The position numbers and the translations under genes were made by a program. Under the pieces are notes generated by a model. It had not been told where the DNA came from and ran no database searches. It was given only the letters and a program-made list of their open reading frames with translations. From the NCBI GenBank assembly GCA_025345505.1, contig JANVCC010000018.1, forward strand, positions 3,953,749 through 4,017,748: a stretch of DNA of 64,000 bases, in the 5' to 3' direction. This document shows positions 1-12,061 of the stretch, one piece after another (within the stretch, counting starts at the first letter, position 1; every line of letters begins with the position of its first letter). The DNA comes from Todiramphus chloris collaris (Eukaryota; Chordata; Aves; Coraciiformes; Alcedinidae).

Positions 1-507
1 GGAAACCAAACTTAGCTCAGAGCTATTCCCTCAGCAGGAAAAATGGCTACATTTGCATAAATTATTTGTGGTGAACTATTCCATTAGCTGTAGTCATCAT
101 AATTCCATCCTGATTTTTATGTATCATACATAAGAAATTTCTCCTTTCCATATTGTGTCTTCACTTAATTGCTGCAGCTGGAAACAACAATTAAACATTG
201 CTTTTAACGAGCCTGATTATCTGACAAATATACATCTTAGCTACTGTTTGTTACAGAGACGCTGTATACAAAAGCAAAGCTCACAGTGAACTTGAATAAT
301 GAAAAAAATATTTTCAAATTTATTCATGAGTAGATCTGTAAACAAATCCAGAAGTACTAAGAGTAGCACTACACTGAGTGAGGCTCATCATTGTTCGACG
401 ATATTTGATTTGTTATTTTGTGGAATATAAGGACTTCTTCAATTAGCATCTGTCCACAGCATTTTTATTTCTGAGTTCTCTAGAGAAGGCTTGTGTGAAA
501 GTTTTGA
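1..507. other. Unique AT-rich non-coding DNA
   Basis: No repeat family, RNA gene or convincing reading frame is visible. Short A/T runs only. The stretch ends where an open frame begins on the + strand after an in-frame TGA at 505-507. Confidence 0.6.
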
Positions 508-846
508 CACCAATGCCTTTGTCTTGTGCTGACACAAGCAATGTTGAGAGAGTGCATGAGCATTTCTACAGCTTATGGCTACGTGACTGTGTGCAACTGG
601 AACCAAGCCCTCAAGTGCTACAAAGATCAGAGCAGCAATGTGAGGAGAAACAGAGACATGGATAGACAAAAAAGAAACTCACATGAAACTCTCCATCTCT
701 GGAGAGGATGGTTGTATTCTTTTATCCTAGTCAATGAAACAACAAAGTGTGTAAAACTAGGAACAATCAGAAAAAGAGACAAGTGCCTCTGCAGCACTAC
801 CAGCCACCACGGGACTCTGAACGCCCAAGCTGCTGGGAGGTGAGGC

Positions 847-1500
847 ATGGAGCAGATCACCCAACTGTGCAGGTTCAGTTTATGGGCGCTCATGCAAATC
901 ACTCCTTTTGCTTTGGTTTGTGTGGGCTTATCCCCTTCTGAGTTTCGGTTTCCTATAAACTCCATAACTCAAAGAAAAGCCAGCCAAAAGCCGATGTGTT
1001 TTGCCTGTTTTCAGGTTGAAATCACCCCGTTTAACATAGGGCTCATCTGTAACCATAAATTGACCCAGGTAAACTCAAATTTTGGCCTACATCCATTTTT
1101 TAAAAATTACAATTTTTTCATCACAGCAGACCCAAATGTCTGGGATTGCTACAGCCTCCCCCTCACACCAGAACAAAATGGGTCCAGCACAAGGGGAATA
1201 ATTGGAAACAGCTTGTCCATCATAACCCTGGCACTGAGAATGGCTGGCGTAGTCTGCCAGAGAGAATGGTACAACAGGTTGCCCTATACACACGGTTGGA
1301 TGCAGCTGCAACTTGGGGTAATCTACCCCATGTTACAGAACCAGCCCCAGTTTCTTCTGCACAAACCTGGACCTCTAGAAGGGAGGAATCAATCTGGTGA
1401 CAACCTTACATTAATGCCAAAGGTTTACTCTCTCCCACCAGTCTTCATTCTCCCCGTTCTTAATGCTTCTGATGACTATGATGATAATGCTCCTGAATGA
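847..1500 (+). CDS. Unrecognised 217-codon open reading frame, doubtful gene
   Basis: An ATG-started frame of 217 codons ends with TGA at 1498-1500. The same frame is open upstream from 508 to 840 and is broken only by one TGA at 841-843, giving about 330 codons with one stop. In DNA of this base composition stops are expected about every 16-18 codons, so the length is unusual. The product is not recognised. It has no clear signal peptide or transmembrane series; the C-terminus is acidic (SDDYDDNAPE). Codon choice does not look strongly coding, and no Kozak-like context, promoter or poly(A) signal fixes it as a gene. It could be a decayed single-exon gene, an old insertion of a retro-element or virus, or chance. 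Confidence 0.15.
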   Translation: MEQITQLCRFSLWALMQITPFALVCVGLSPSEFRFPINSITQRKASQKPMCFACFQVEITPFNIGLICNHKLTQVNSNFGLHPFFKNYNFFITADPNVWDCYSLPLTPEQNGSSTRGIIGNSLSIITLALRMAGVVCQREWYNRLPYTHGWMQLQLGVIYPMLQNQPQFLLHKPGPLEGRNQSGDNLTLMPKVYSLPPVFILPVLNASDDYDDNAPE

Positions 1501-4500
1501 AAAATCTTGTAAATTATAAAAAGCTTGCAGATACTTCTTCTATTTGATAACATACTGACTTTACATCCTCCTTCATGAGTATTTGTTTTGTGAAACAAAT
1601 CTTAATACTATGGAGATGGGGAGGGATGGAGAAGAAAAGACCGAAATCCCAGATTTTCTACTCCGGGTGCCCAGATAGACTCCTGAATCAATCTTTACAC
1701 ATGCAAAAGAGCAACATGTTTATCCAACGTGTTCAATGCCCACTGGTCTCAGAGGGAGTGTGGGGTGCTCTGCTCTATAAAATAGTCAGGTATCCTTCCT
1801 TGGGAAAAATTTAGTCCCATTTGACTTTATAGATCTATGAATCAACTGCAGAATTATATTTCAGTCATTCTGGGTTCCCTCTTGTAGTCAAAAAGAGTTC
1901 AACTAAGCTGTTTCAGTTATTTGCCATTATGTGGGATGGATTCCACCTTAAAAGAAGTCTATTTGCTCTGAGTACGAAGAGATTCTAGAAATTCAGTTTA
2001 CACACAGACATGCATCATCTGTCAGATGCATCCCATCATACATAAGTTTAAATATGGCTTGAAGGGCATCATTCATCTGATCAAGTGCAAACAGCTGCAA
2101 TGTTGACAACTACATTTACTCTCCTTTTGTACTCAGTTCAAAGAAACAGGTGTCTTCAGGATGCAGTTCATCTAATATTAGAGTAGACAATTAAAATAGG
2201 TCAGATTGATCACTCCTTAAAACCATCTATTTCTCCCCACTGGCTGGAAGTGGGGTCTGTGAATGCAGGGTGGGATAAGCTACAATACTCAAAGTTCACC
2301 TATAGCCTCATTTTGTGTGGAGTAAGAAAACAGAAGTAGCCAAAACTTGGGAAGTTCATGATGTGACCAAATCTGAGCAATGTGGGACAACCAAACTTTC
2401 CAAGGTTTCTTGGGAAAACACAGCTCAGCACAAACCCCTCTACTTTTGCAGTAATATCACCTTACTCAGGGATGAGTACACAACCATTAGCTAAAGTTAA
2501 TAAAATAAACTCTGATATTTTGTTAGGAAGTTACGAATGTGTAGCTGTCATGGATGTAATGAGGAATAAACCAATAGTAGCTGAATGTCTGTGATATGAA
2601 TCTGAGGCAATTAATCCAGCTAGAAGCGATTAAAAATATTAAAGCTTCAAACCCTCATGGGATAATAGTATTAGGCAATTCCTTAGCAGACTGCACATCA
2701 CCCAAAGTTTATGAAAATATTTTTGGAAAGACTCACAGGAAGTATTACATCATTGAAGGCACAATAGCGCAGAACACAACCAGTCAGGAAATGTGACTCC
2801 ATGCCTGTCTCAACCAGCTACACGTGTCCTGCCTGCCTGAAACCAGCCAATTTATCTCCTGATTCTCTTCCACTTGACTTACCTTTGTAGGGCTGTGAGC
2901 AGCTCTCTCGCCTGTTTATCTAGAGCTGTGCCCTGTGACAGTAAAAAATGTGTGATGTCAGATCAACACAGATTGACGGGCTGTCCACATCTGACAGAAA
3001 GCATCTCAGCATGTTATTATTATCCTAGTTGGCCAAAAGATATACAAGGGACACACTGAAGATGTTTAATTCTTATACCCATAAGAGTCAGAGATTGTGG
3101 CAGGCAAATTGGTAAAGTGTAAATAATCATATGGCAGCTGATGAACCCTTGCTGGTTTCTGCAACCAGACACATTCTCTCCAATGCACTGTTAATTATTT
3201 TGCCAAATTGTGGTTTTTTACATCTTATTTTTCTGAACCGTAAGTTTTTTCTGTGATGTTTGCATATAGAGAATGCTGTGAGAAAGGTACTTGTGTCTCC
3301 TTATTACAATTTCATAGCCTGTGGGGAGGAGGGAGACAGATTTAGGATTTCTGGGTCAGTTTATCAAATTTTAGAGTCACTTTAGAGAGTGACAGCTCTA
3401 GTGAAGAGCCACAGCCAGCTTGAATGTGACTCCCTCAATGGTAAAATACAACCTTATAATCACAGACTCATTTTCTAACTCCAACGTATCCACTATGGCC
3501 TGTGCTTCATATTCACAGTGCAGGATTTTTCTGTCTTATCCATAGTTTAGACTGGAAAGGACTTTCTATTAGGTTTAAAAAGCAAATAATATATCTTCAA
3601 AGATGCATGATCAAGGAAGCCATGTATTAGAAAACACATGATCTGCCATGTCCTTTTCCAAATTTCCCTATTATTTTCAATTACATCCCCCTAAGTATTA
3701 AATCTCCCTGAGCCCTTAGGTCTCCAGATGGACTGCAGACTTTTCCATGACAAAGATGTCAGATAACCTGATGAGTCAGACTCCTGATTCAAACAAGTGT
3801 GATTATAGTGAAAATCTGGGTTCAATGTTTGTTGAGAAATAAAACGGTAAAAAACTAACCCAGACTCCGGTACTAGGCCTTAACATGTCACAGCTTCATG
3901 ACCATGGGCTTGGTTTAATCACAAAATAAATACATTTCAGTAAACAAATGAGAAAATTGTTCCATGTTTTCATCAAGCAAATTGTATAAGTGGAAACAAA
4001 ACATTAGTGAGGTTTGAATACCCCCTGGTTTTTTGCACCAACAGAGGACTGGCAAAGGACCAGGGCTTGAGCCAAGGCAGAGATTGTCTTGCCAGTGACA
4101 GAGATATTCTGTCACTGTTCATGAAGTAATGAGGAAGGTGCAGATGTGCCTCAGTGGCTAGGAATGATCTAACATCAAAACTACTCTTTTAGCTGAAATA
4201 GTAGCAATGGTTCTTTCAAGCACTGCAGATTGCAAGTTTAAATGCAGTGCAAGCGGGATAGATTAGGCACAAATTTGCACTCATTAGGTCACTTGCTCTC
4301 CCTAAATTTATAGCTGCAGCATGAGAGTTTTATATCCCCCAATGTACATTTACAGTCTGTTACCATTACCATACCATTATTCATCATTACTTTTAACTTC
4401 AATTTTGACTTTTCCAAGAAGTTTCATTTTTTTAATTAGTTGTTGTTTCTTCTTGTTTGTTTGTTTTGTTGTTTTGTTTTGTTTTTAATAAACATTACTG

Positions 4501-5616
4501 GATAAGCCTACATATGCCATGCCTACATGTGTGGACATGGCAGAGGTATTGCCTTCACAATTTTACCTGTGGAGCCCCTGCAGCTTACTACAGGCTAGTG
4601 GATGTTATGATAAGTTTGCCATTGGCATTGCAAAATCCATACTTGAATGCAATGCAAACATGTAGAGGAAAGACAGAGGGTTCCACTGGAATTTAACCAA
4701 AGATTTAATATGCAAGATGAAGTTCTAACCTTTTAATTTTGCTCTGATTGCAGATATTGCCGTCACAGCTTGGTACCAATGGCTGTTTCAAGGGACAAGA
4801 TGTGCTTCAGCCTCAGCCTGTGTTACAAAGACAGGTGTTTTTTTTTTCAGATGCACATTCATGGTTCCCAGTTGAAAAAAATGAAAAAGGCTTGAAAACA
4901 AACCACTTAGGTTTCTTTTTTTCTGTTACAGTGTGAAGAATCTCATGACCATCTGATTCAATCTTTACCTTTAAAAAATTTTAAATAATGTGTGCTTTTA
5001 GTCTTTTTATGAAGTTTTATAAAGTTTAGTACAACTACAAAAATGAGGGATGAAGAAACGTTGCACAAAGAATATCTTTCTTTAGACCACTGTGAAAGCA
5101 TTGCTATTCCTTACAGCAGTACAAACACACTGATCTGTAGGCAGTAAAAAAGGTTTCATTGCAGGGTCATCCAAGAAATACACTGGATACCAAAATCCAC
5201 CTATTTTTCCTAAGTGAGAAAACAAAATTAGTAAAGAAGCAAAATGTTGCCTTTCTTTGGTTCACATCTCTCCCACTACCAAGCCACTTTGGAGCAAAGG
5301 TATTGCTTTTAGTGTCTGGATGAATCAGAAGGTAGAGGAATAAATGTTCTGAAGGCATCTCTCTTGTAGACCTTTGAAATAATGATCCTAATCCAGATTT
5401 CAGCCCTATTGTTAAGCAAAGATTAATGGAAAACTCATCCTTTGCACAAGGCCAGCTCTGGACCTCAGCATTACTTAACGTCTGAGCTGCAGAAGATAAG
5501 CAGACATACTGCTGCATAGTGTCTTTGCTGGCCTTCTACACCAAAAAAGGTTTAGTCAATGAAGCATCCATGAGTATTTAATGACATGAAGCCTTGGTTC
5601 CCAATATGTTGGTTTA
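1501..5616. other. Unique non-coding DNA
   Basis: No gene or well-preserved transposon is visible. Small open frames here (for example 2382-2594, 2596-2796, 5167-5517 reverse) have no recognisable product and no consistent splice signals. A T/G-rich simple stretch lies at 4440-4490 (repeated TTTG and TTTTG units). Confidence 0.5.
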
Positions 5617-6160
5617 TCATAGAATCATAGAATGGTTTGGGTTGGAAGGGACCTTAAAAATCACCTAGTTCCAACTCCTCTGCCTTGGGCAGGGACATCT
5701 CCCACTAGACCGTGTTGCTCAAAGCTCCATCCAGCCTGGTCTTGAACACTTCCAGGGAGGGGGCATCCACAACTTGCCTGGGCAACATGTTCCAGTGTCT
5801 CACCACCCTCAGAATGAAGAACTCCTTCCTAATTTCTAATCTAAATCTAACCCCGTCCAGTTTGAAGCCATTAGCCCTCATTCTATCACTACAATTCCTT
5901 GTAAGGGGCTTTCTAGGCCACCTTCAGATACTGGAAGGCTGCAATAATGTCTCTCTGGAGCCTTCCTTCTCTTCTTCAGGCCACAACCACAACTCTATCC
6001 GCCTGTCCTTGTAGGAGAGGTGCTCCAGCCCTCTGATTATCTCCCTGGCCCTCCTCTGGACCCACTCAAAAAGATCCATGTCCTTTCTGTGTAGAGGGCT
6101 CCAGAACTGGACACAGTACTGCAGGTGGGTTCTCATGAGAGTGGAGTAGAAGGGAAAGAG
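5617..6160 (-). mobile_element. CR1 LINE, 5'-truncated copy (reverse orientation)
   Basis: The + strand begins with ATCATAGAATCATAGAAT followed by TGGTTTGGGTTGGAAGGGAC, the reverse complement of the avian CR1 3' end with its tandem octamer. The copy then runs through the 3' UTR into the end of ORF2. On the minus strand 5924-6271 the translation keeps reverse-transcriptase C-terminal motifs such as LMRTHLQYCVQFWSPLHRKD and VQRRAREIIRGLEHL, then drifts out of frame. The 5' part of the element is missing, as usual for CR1. It is a dead copy of moderate age. The element boundary near 6160 is approximate. Confidence 0.96.
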
Positions 6161-6440
6161 CAGACTAGAGGGGTTTAGGGCTTTTTTTCTTTTCAAAACC
6201 AAAAGAAAATAACCAGGACACCACAGGGACTTCAATGCTTGATATACTAGACTTCTTCCTTGACTACACAAACATTAAATACCATGTAGGAAGAGATTTT
6301 GCCATTGTTCATGGTAGGAATGAGAGTGCTTTTGGAAAGCTACATCCAGTTCTGCTGTTTACATTTCTTTTTTATAAATGCTAATGAAATTAGAAGAATT
6401 CACAGATTTCTGACAATTAACTTAAGTCTGGAAAATCTGC
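6161..6440. other. Unique DNA beyond the CR1 truncation point
   Basis: A short T-rich stretch (6180-6200) directly abuts the CR1 breakpoint. Nothing else is recognised. Confidence 0.5.
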
Positions 6441-6455
6441 CTTGGACTAGAGAAA

Positions 6456-6535
6456 TATTTTTTAATATTTTAATATTAAATTTAATATTTTAATAATAGT
6501 ACTATTAATATAATTTCAGTATTTTAGTTATTTAA
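6456..6535. repeat. AT-only stretch with two perfect palindromes
   Basis: Almost pure A/T. It contains the perfect 18-bp palindrome AATATTAAATTTAATATT at 6472-6489 and the perfect 14-bp palindrome TAATAGTACTATTA at 6494-6507, separated by four bases. These could extrude as cruciforms or simply reflect slippage in AT-rich sequence. Confidence 0.8.
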
Positions 6536-8037
6536 TGAAAGACTCATTTATTTAAGAAATAGTTAAGATGTAACTTAATTACAAGCTGTATGCATAGAGT
6601 ATTTATGATACTGGGGGAGAGGAGATAGCACCTTTATCACTTGAAATTGACATATTTCAATGGTAAAGAAATGAGGTAGAGAAACATAATTGACTAAAAA
6701 TAAGGTACCGTTTTTTACTGTCACTCAGCATGAAGATGATTTATCCAGAGATGAGGTAGTATTGTTCGAAGACCAACATTAAGGTCTCTACAAGCCCATG
6801 AGAAGTCATGGATGGGTGAAGAATTATGAGGTTAGAGCTGAAACTAGTTATATGCTTGATCAGAGGAAATTCTCTTAATGGTGTCCACCATTCTTACACC
6901 TGAAGCCACAATAAAACTTTTATACACAGGTATGTCATCATTTTATCCATCTTCCACACCTTATTCTTTCTCTTCTAACTGAGAGAGAACAGCATTCTCT
7001 CTCTCTCCTTCCTCCTATTTGGATATTTCCTTTTCATCATTTTCATTTCCTTTCAAACCAAGTCTGACACTTATTGCTCTAACATTAATGTTGGTTTTGG
7101 CCTGCATATTCTCTAGTGTCTAGCCCCGTTATAAGAAGGGCTGAAATCCTTGTTAGCAGATGCAGGTAATAAGGCTGGAAGTAAGATCTTGTGTGTTTTC
7201 CTCTTCCCTTGATGATCCTAGGGCCAAGAGATGGTGTTAAAGATGATGCTTCAAGCCCTGATTCTGCCGCAGCCCATGGGGTAGCAGTACTAAGGACTCA
7301 GTTCTACAAAACATTGGACCCCATGCCCTTTGCGTACCCCATTAGAACAGTGACAGAATAAATTCTTGAGAGGTGACAGCTCTGCCGAAAACACATGTAA
7401 AACCTTCACAGTGATAACATGGGCCAGCAGCCTTCTGAAATTATTTTTTATCTCCAAACACTGACCATTCAAGCCACTTCCAAGGCAAAAATTTAGCCCT
7501 GTACATCACTTGCTCCTGTTGCTTATTTAACATGCAACTCCTGCATCTCCCGTCTTCCAGATAGCGTCATCATTGTTGCTGAACTCAGACAACGCTGACC
7601 ATATTTAAAGAATTATTGGTCTTTCTCATTAGGATCCTATACGATTTGGTTTTCCACAACTACAGCCTCTCCATAGCCACATTAAAAATAGGCTCAGTAA
7701 TACTTTTCACATTTGTAGGCTGTCACAAACGGTTAGCAGGGAAAAAGTCATTCAAATGCACATGACTTTATAATTAAGGTACCTAACTCTTATAAAATCC
7801 ATTTTTCACAGAAGCAGTGACTTTTAATAAAGTGCAATGGAGCTGTGGGGGATTCTGTGGTTTTTGTGTGCAGGCCTTGTGCGAACATTTCGACCCTCAG
7901 CCCTGACCACAGAGACCACAGTCATCAGGAGGAATATTTATTTCCACTCCAGCACTTGTCTGGTCCGGTGGACAAGCCCCTGAGCACAGAGGCTTGAGGC
8001 TGAGGGCATGGTGCCTTGCAGGAAGCTAACAGTAGTT
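6536..8037. other. Unique non-coding DNA
   Basis: No gene or clear transposon is seen. There is a short (CT)n run at 7003-7014. Part of 7930-8030 may be the poorly preserved 5' half of the MIR that follows. Confidence 0.5.
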
Positions 8038-8145
8038 GTTTCCCTTTGCTGGGCCTCAGTTTCTCCATCTATAAAATCAGGATGATGATTTCTTCTTCTT
8101 TTGAAAGCTGCCTTGAGAGCCAGGGATGAATGGAGTAAGATGTTA
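8038..8145 (+). mobile_element. MIR-type SINE, 3' half
   Basis: The core GGGCCTCAGTTTCTCCATCT and the following ATAAAATCAGGATGATGAT match the conserved part of MIR (CTCAGTTTCCTCATCTGTAAAATGGGGATAAT) at most positions. The stretch after it (8105-8140) is weaker but compatible with the MIR 3' portion. MIR is a tRNA-derived SINE active before the radiation of amniotes, so this is a very old relic. Confidence 0.75.
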
Positions 8146-8256
8146 TTTTTTCAGATGGGGTCACTGAGGCGTGCAGAGGTGATGGTAACACTGATGAAGT
8201 TGGAGAGAGAGCTGGAAATGAAGTCCAGGAGTCAAGTCCCATTCTTGTGTTATGTT
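8146..8256 (-). mobile_element. MIR-like SINE relic, reverse orientation
   Basis: CAGATGGGGTCACTGAGGCG at 8152-8171 resembles the reverse complement of the MIR core (CAGATGAGGAAACTGAGGC). Later parts resemble the reversed tRNA-related region (AGAGAGAGCTGG, then CCAGGAGTCAAGTCCC). It lies head-to-head with the preceding + strand relic. Divergence is high, so the exact subfamily is open. Confidence 0.6.
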
Positions 8257-9220
8257 CCCAGGGATGAAACTCCCTTTATTTCATGGCCTTGTGAGAAGTA
8301 GGATGCAGGAACTTAAAACCTGGAAATTAAATTGATGAAGCAATCTTATCCAGATCAGTAGGAGGTTCACACGCATGAGAGCACTCTGGCTTTCTCCCTG
8401 CATGTAGTAACAACATGCTCAAAGCCACAAAACCCACATAAAATTAAAAGAGCCATTAGACGATCACTAGAAATGAATTTAACTTACTGTAAAGGATATT
8501 AATTTCAGTGCACGTGCTGAGCAAAGTCAGGGGAAAATACCTGATTATCAGTGTGACGACAACAGGTCATCCACACTGTAAATGAAGAGGAGATGTTGCA
8601 ACTGCTGCCTGCCAGGATTCACCAGCCTGCCACGGGGCCACTGGTGTTGGTGTGGGGACACAACATGGTCAGAGCACAGGATTTTGGAAAGATGCAGTCC
8701 ACCTTTTGCCTGTCTGGCTGCAGGTCGGGGTTGCCCCTTGCTGGGACTCTGGCACCTCAGTCCTTCTGTTGCCCAGTTCACCAACAGTTGAATAATCCCT
8801 GCTTTTAACTAATCCTTTGTCTGCTCTCGAGTATGCAAAGTGTGACTTTTGGTGGCCATTTGAACTCTTGTTGTGGGATCCCTGTGACAGGTAACAAGCC
8901 TTATGGTGAAGGAAAAAGCAATAGATTCATCATTGGCACTTGCAGGCTTCTGACAGTGTCTCATACTCACTTTCTTAATCAGGTGAGAGAAACATGGGTC
9001 TAGATAAAACTGCTAGAGAGTGGGGACAAGGCTGTAGATATATGCACCCAGAGAGCAGTTATCAATGGCTCATTGTCAAAACAGAAAGCGGTGCTAGAAA
9101 TCCAGAAAACACAACCTGGGAGGAAAGATTGATCGAGTTACATTTATTAGCCAAAAGAGAGAGTCTTGGGATATAACTGCCTTTAAGTACAGAAAAGGCT
9201 GTTACAAAGTGCACTGGTAC
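8257..9220. other. Unique non-coding DNA
   Basis: A slightly GC-richer part (8580-8780) has overlapping short open frames on both strands with no recognised product. Nothing else is identified. Confidence 0.5.
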
Positions 9221-9258
9221 AATCTATCCTCACTAGTAGAATCTATCCTCACTAGTAG
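9221..9258. repeat. Perfect 19-bp tandem duplication
   Basis: AATCTATCCTCACTAGTAG occurs at 9221-9239 and again at 9240-9258 without a mismatch. The two copies being identical points to a recent local duplication. Confidence 0.97.
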
Positions 9259-9430
9259 GGTAAGAAATGTCTTTACATTGCTGCAAAGAAAAATTCAAAC
9301 CAGATAGAAAAAAAAAATTTATGAGGATCAAGAACATCAGTAGATTCAAGACTGTGAAATATCCATCCTTGGGGGTCTTTAAAGACAGGCTGGATAAACA
9401 TTTGCCAGGAAAAAACAGGTAGAAGGGAGA
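9259..9430 (+). mobile_element. Old CR1/L3-like LINE relic
   Basis: The stretch GGGGGTCTTTAAAGACAGGC followed by TGGATAAACATTTGCCAGG (about 9370-9410) matches the pattern of the CR1 3' region, in which a per-copy 'fewer than' phrase of ...GGTGTTTAAAAGCCGGCTGGA... is typical. The rest is too diverged to place. No octamer end is preserved. Element limits are estimates. Confidence 0.6.
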
Positions 9431-11040
9431 CAGCTTAAGATAGAAAACTCTTCCTACAGGCTTTCTGTGTGTGTTTGAATGATGTCCTGAAGCCTGATGT
9501 ACTTCTGGCCAGGTTTTGTGCATCGGCATCCCTTGGGTATAGGTTGCTGGTAGCTCAGTGCAACATAGAGAGATATTCCACTCTCAAGATGCCCTAAAAA
9601 TACAAGCTTATTTTACATCAGGAGAGATTGAGGCTTTTCTAGGAGATACTGTGGTTGTGCAATGGACAGATGGGAAAGAAAGTAGCAGTTAAGTGCACAA
9701 GGTTCTTGTGCAGACCTGAGTCATTTCTCTGTGCTTTCCCCAAGGTCATGTCAAACCAGCTCTGGAACAAAGACTTGTATCTACCTAAGACGTGTGGAAA
9801 CAAAGCATGCAGAACCAGAAAATTGAGTGGTGTCAGATATTGCAACTCACCATGTGGCTAATGCCACATTCCTGACCCAGCCCCTCCACGTTCAGCATTT
9901 AGCAGATAAGATGACATGGATTCCCCAAAAGAATGGCTTTGATGTTTGCTGTGCTGCCCTAGGAAGGTACATTGGCTTTGGGTGAGTGTAAAGCCCAGCA
10001 AAGTTAACAGCATTCTAGAGTGGGAAAATGGTAAAATCCCCCAAAGAAACATGTGGAGAGAAGGCAGGACAAACATGGTTTGAGGGTCCTCAGATTACAT
10101 GGGTAATACTGGGGGTTTAGGAGTCATCTGGGACTGACTGAAATCACTGCCTTCACACACACATGAAATGTATAAGCACAGAGACTTAACCTCTGGCTGC
10201 TCAGTCTAACGTGCAACAAGGACTCCTGAATCTTGCTCTGCCCAGTTAGGAGGAATATGAACCCATAGTGCTCATCCCAGCTGCGCTCAGGGTTGGTGCT
10301 TGCAGGAAAGTGTGCTGCTTTGTGATAAGCCCCAGGGGAACACCGTGGGCTCTCCCCTAGCTCTCTAGAGTTGCGCAGTCCGCTAAAAAAGTGATGTCAC
10401 TGCAAACGTAGCCCTGGCACTGGGTTCATACATCACATGATAGGTACAATTCACTCTAAATTAAAAATGCAACGTCAGATAGATTTAAATGCAAAACACG
10501 AACAAAACTGTAATTTCTCTGGTCTCTGCTTCAGTGAGTACATGGTAGTAGCAGGCATCTTTGGGGAAGGTGCTTTGCAGGGATTAACAACCAGGTGGGG
10601 GTTAATAGGCTGCAGCTGCACTATGATCCCCAACTCCACCTCAAATTAATGATCTTCTGAGGACATATCCTTAAATTAGAGGAAATGACAGGTTTAAATT
10701 GGCATGCGCCACACACAGCGCAGTGGCAAGCCCAACAGTTAGTATAATTTTTAATATGGCCATAGGAAACACCTTTTTATACTAATAGAATAAATCATGT
10801 TCTCAACACCTGGAGTTTACACTAGCCAATCTGTAATAACGTATTAATGCATAGCAGTTGCACATCCTGTCACAGAGCAGCAATAAAATGGTGAGGAACC
10901 CAAGGGTAAGGGTATTAGCCCTAGCTAGCAAGACTCACTGATGGTTGTAGATCACCACACTCCAATAGTGCAGCTGATTACCTTCAGTACCACACAACCT
11001 GACCATTGATTTATTTTTCTTCATAGATGTCCATGGGCTT
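9431..11040. other. Unique non-coding DNA
   Basis: Open frames on both strands at 9639-9861 and 9858-10076 have no recognised product. No repeat family was identified. Confidence 0.5.
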
Positions 11041-11045
11041 TTCTA

Positions 11046-11061
11046 TTTTTTTTTTTTTTTT
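11046..11061. repeat. Homopolymer T16
   Basis: Uninterrupted run of 16 T. No flanking SINE or LINE body was recognised. Confidence 0.95.
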
Positions 11062-12045
11062 CCTATCCTGATCATTTAGATTTCATTTCAGGAAAAGGTC
11101 CCTATTTACAGTCTTCCTTTCATAATTATTGCACCAACTATCAAGCCAGTTTCATGTCAGATGGGTGACAGATGCTGCCCGTGGTCCTTGCAAATGAATT
11201 TGCAGTATAAGGGTGCTTCTGAATAGGATTCAAGAAGTAGGTGTTTACTAATACCTTACAGAGAAAAATGGATTAATTTCTTGCTCTCAGAGGTATTCTT
11301 CCAAGCTGCCAATGGCATCAGACAGACCTCAGTAAATTGGTTATGTGCAGGTCCAAGCAGTGCTCTAAAAGCAGTCTTTCTTAAATGAAAACCTGAAAGT
11401 CTGATTTCAGCCACAAAGATGGTGCTTTCATGATGAGGTTGTTGTAGATTCACAAATATCATCAGTCAAGAAAATTCAAATATTATCCTAAATGTGTTAC
11501 CTTTATTGTTTGTCAAAACCCCACAGATTTGGAGAGATTAAATCAGTCTGGTTTGATAATTAAGGAGGGTTTACATCAGATCACACTTTATTTTTTACTT
11601 CTATTGTGTAGAATATAAGAACTGTGTTGAAATAGCAGACGGAACTCCAAACCAGTAAGTGCCTTTATCAGGACTAAAATACTGAAGCACTAAAATATTT
11701 GGGGCTTCCAAATCAGAAGAAACAAAAAATGCACTTAATGAAGCAGCCATTCTGCTGCATTATCTCCCTCTGTGCAAGAATAAAACAGATTTTGCAAAGC
11801 AGTGGTGGTCAGTTTTTCAATCACAGAGCTATTGTAGCTTCCATAGCATCATCTTTTCATTTGAATTTGGGGGCCTATAAGCTTCTCAGTATCATTATTA
11901 TCTTTACTATTTAAAAAAGACTAGGTCCACAAATTAATTCCCATGATACAGCTATAGTGAGGCACTGAGAGGTCTGGATGGGAAGCCAGGTCTCCAGAAA
12001 GCCATTTCAGTGCCTTCACCTTCAGCATGTGTTGGTAACAGGGGT
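11062..12045. other. Unique non-coding DNA
   Basis: No gene is visible. The part at 11945-12020 weakly resembles a reversed MIR (CACTGAGAGGTCTGGATGGG, then GCCAGGTCTCC) but is too diverged to call. Confidence 0.5.
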
Positions 12046-12061
12046 AAAAAAAAAAAAAAAA
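12046..12061. repeat. Homopolymer A16
   Basis: Uninterrupted run of 16 A following GGGGT. Confidence 0.95.

Noticed and set aside
4140-4255. tRNA- or SINE-like stretch (CTCAGTGGCTAGGAATGATC)
   Set aside because: The B-box match is poor and no tRNA fold could be drawn.
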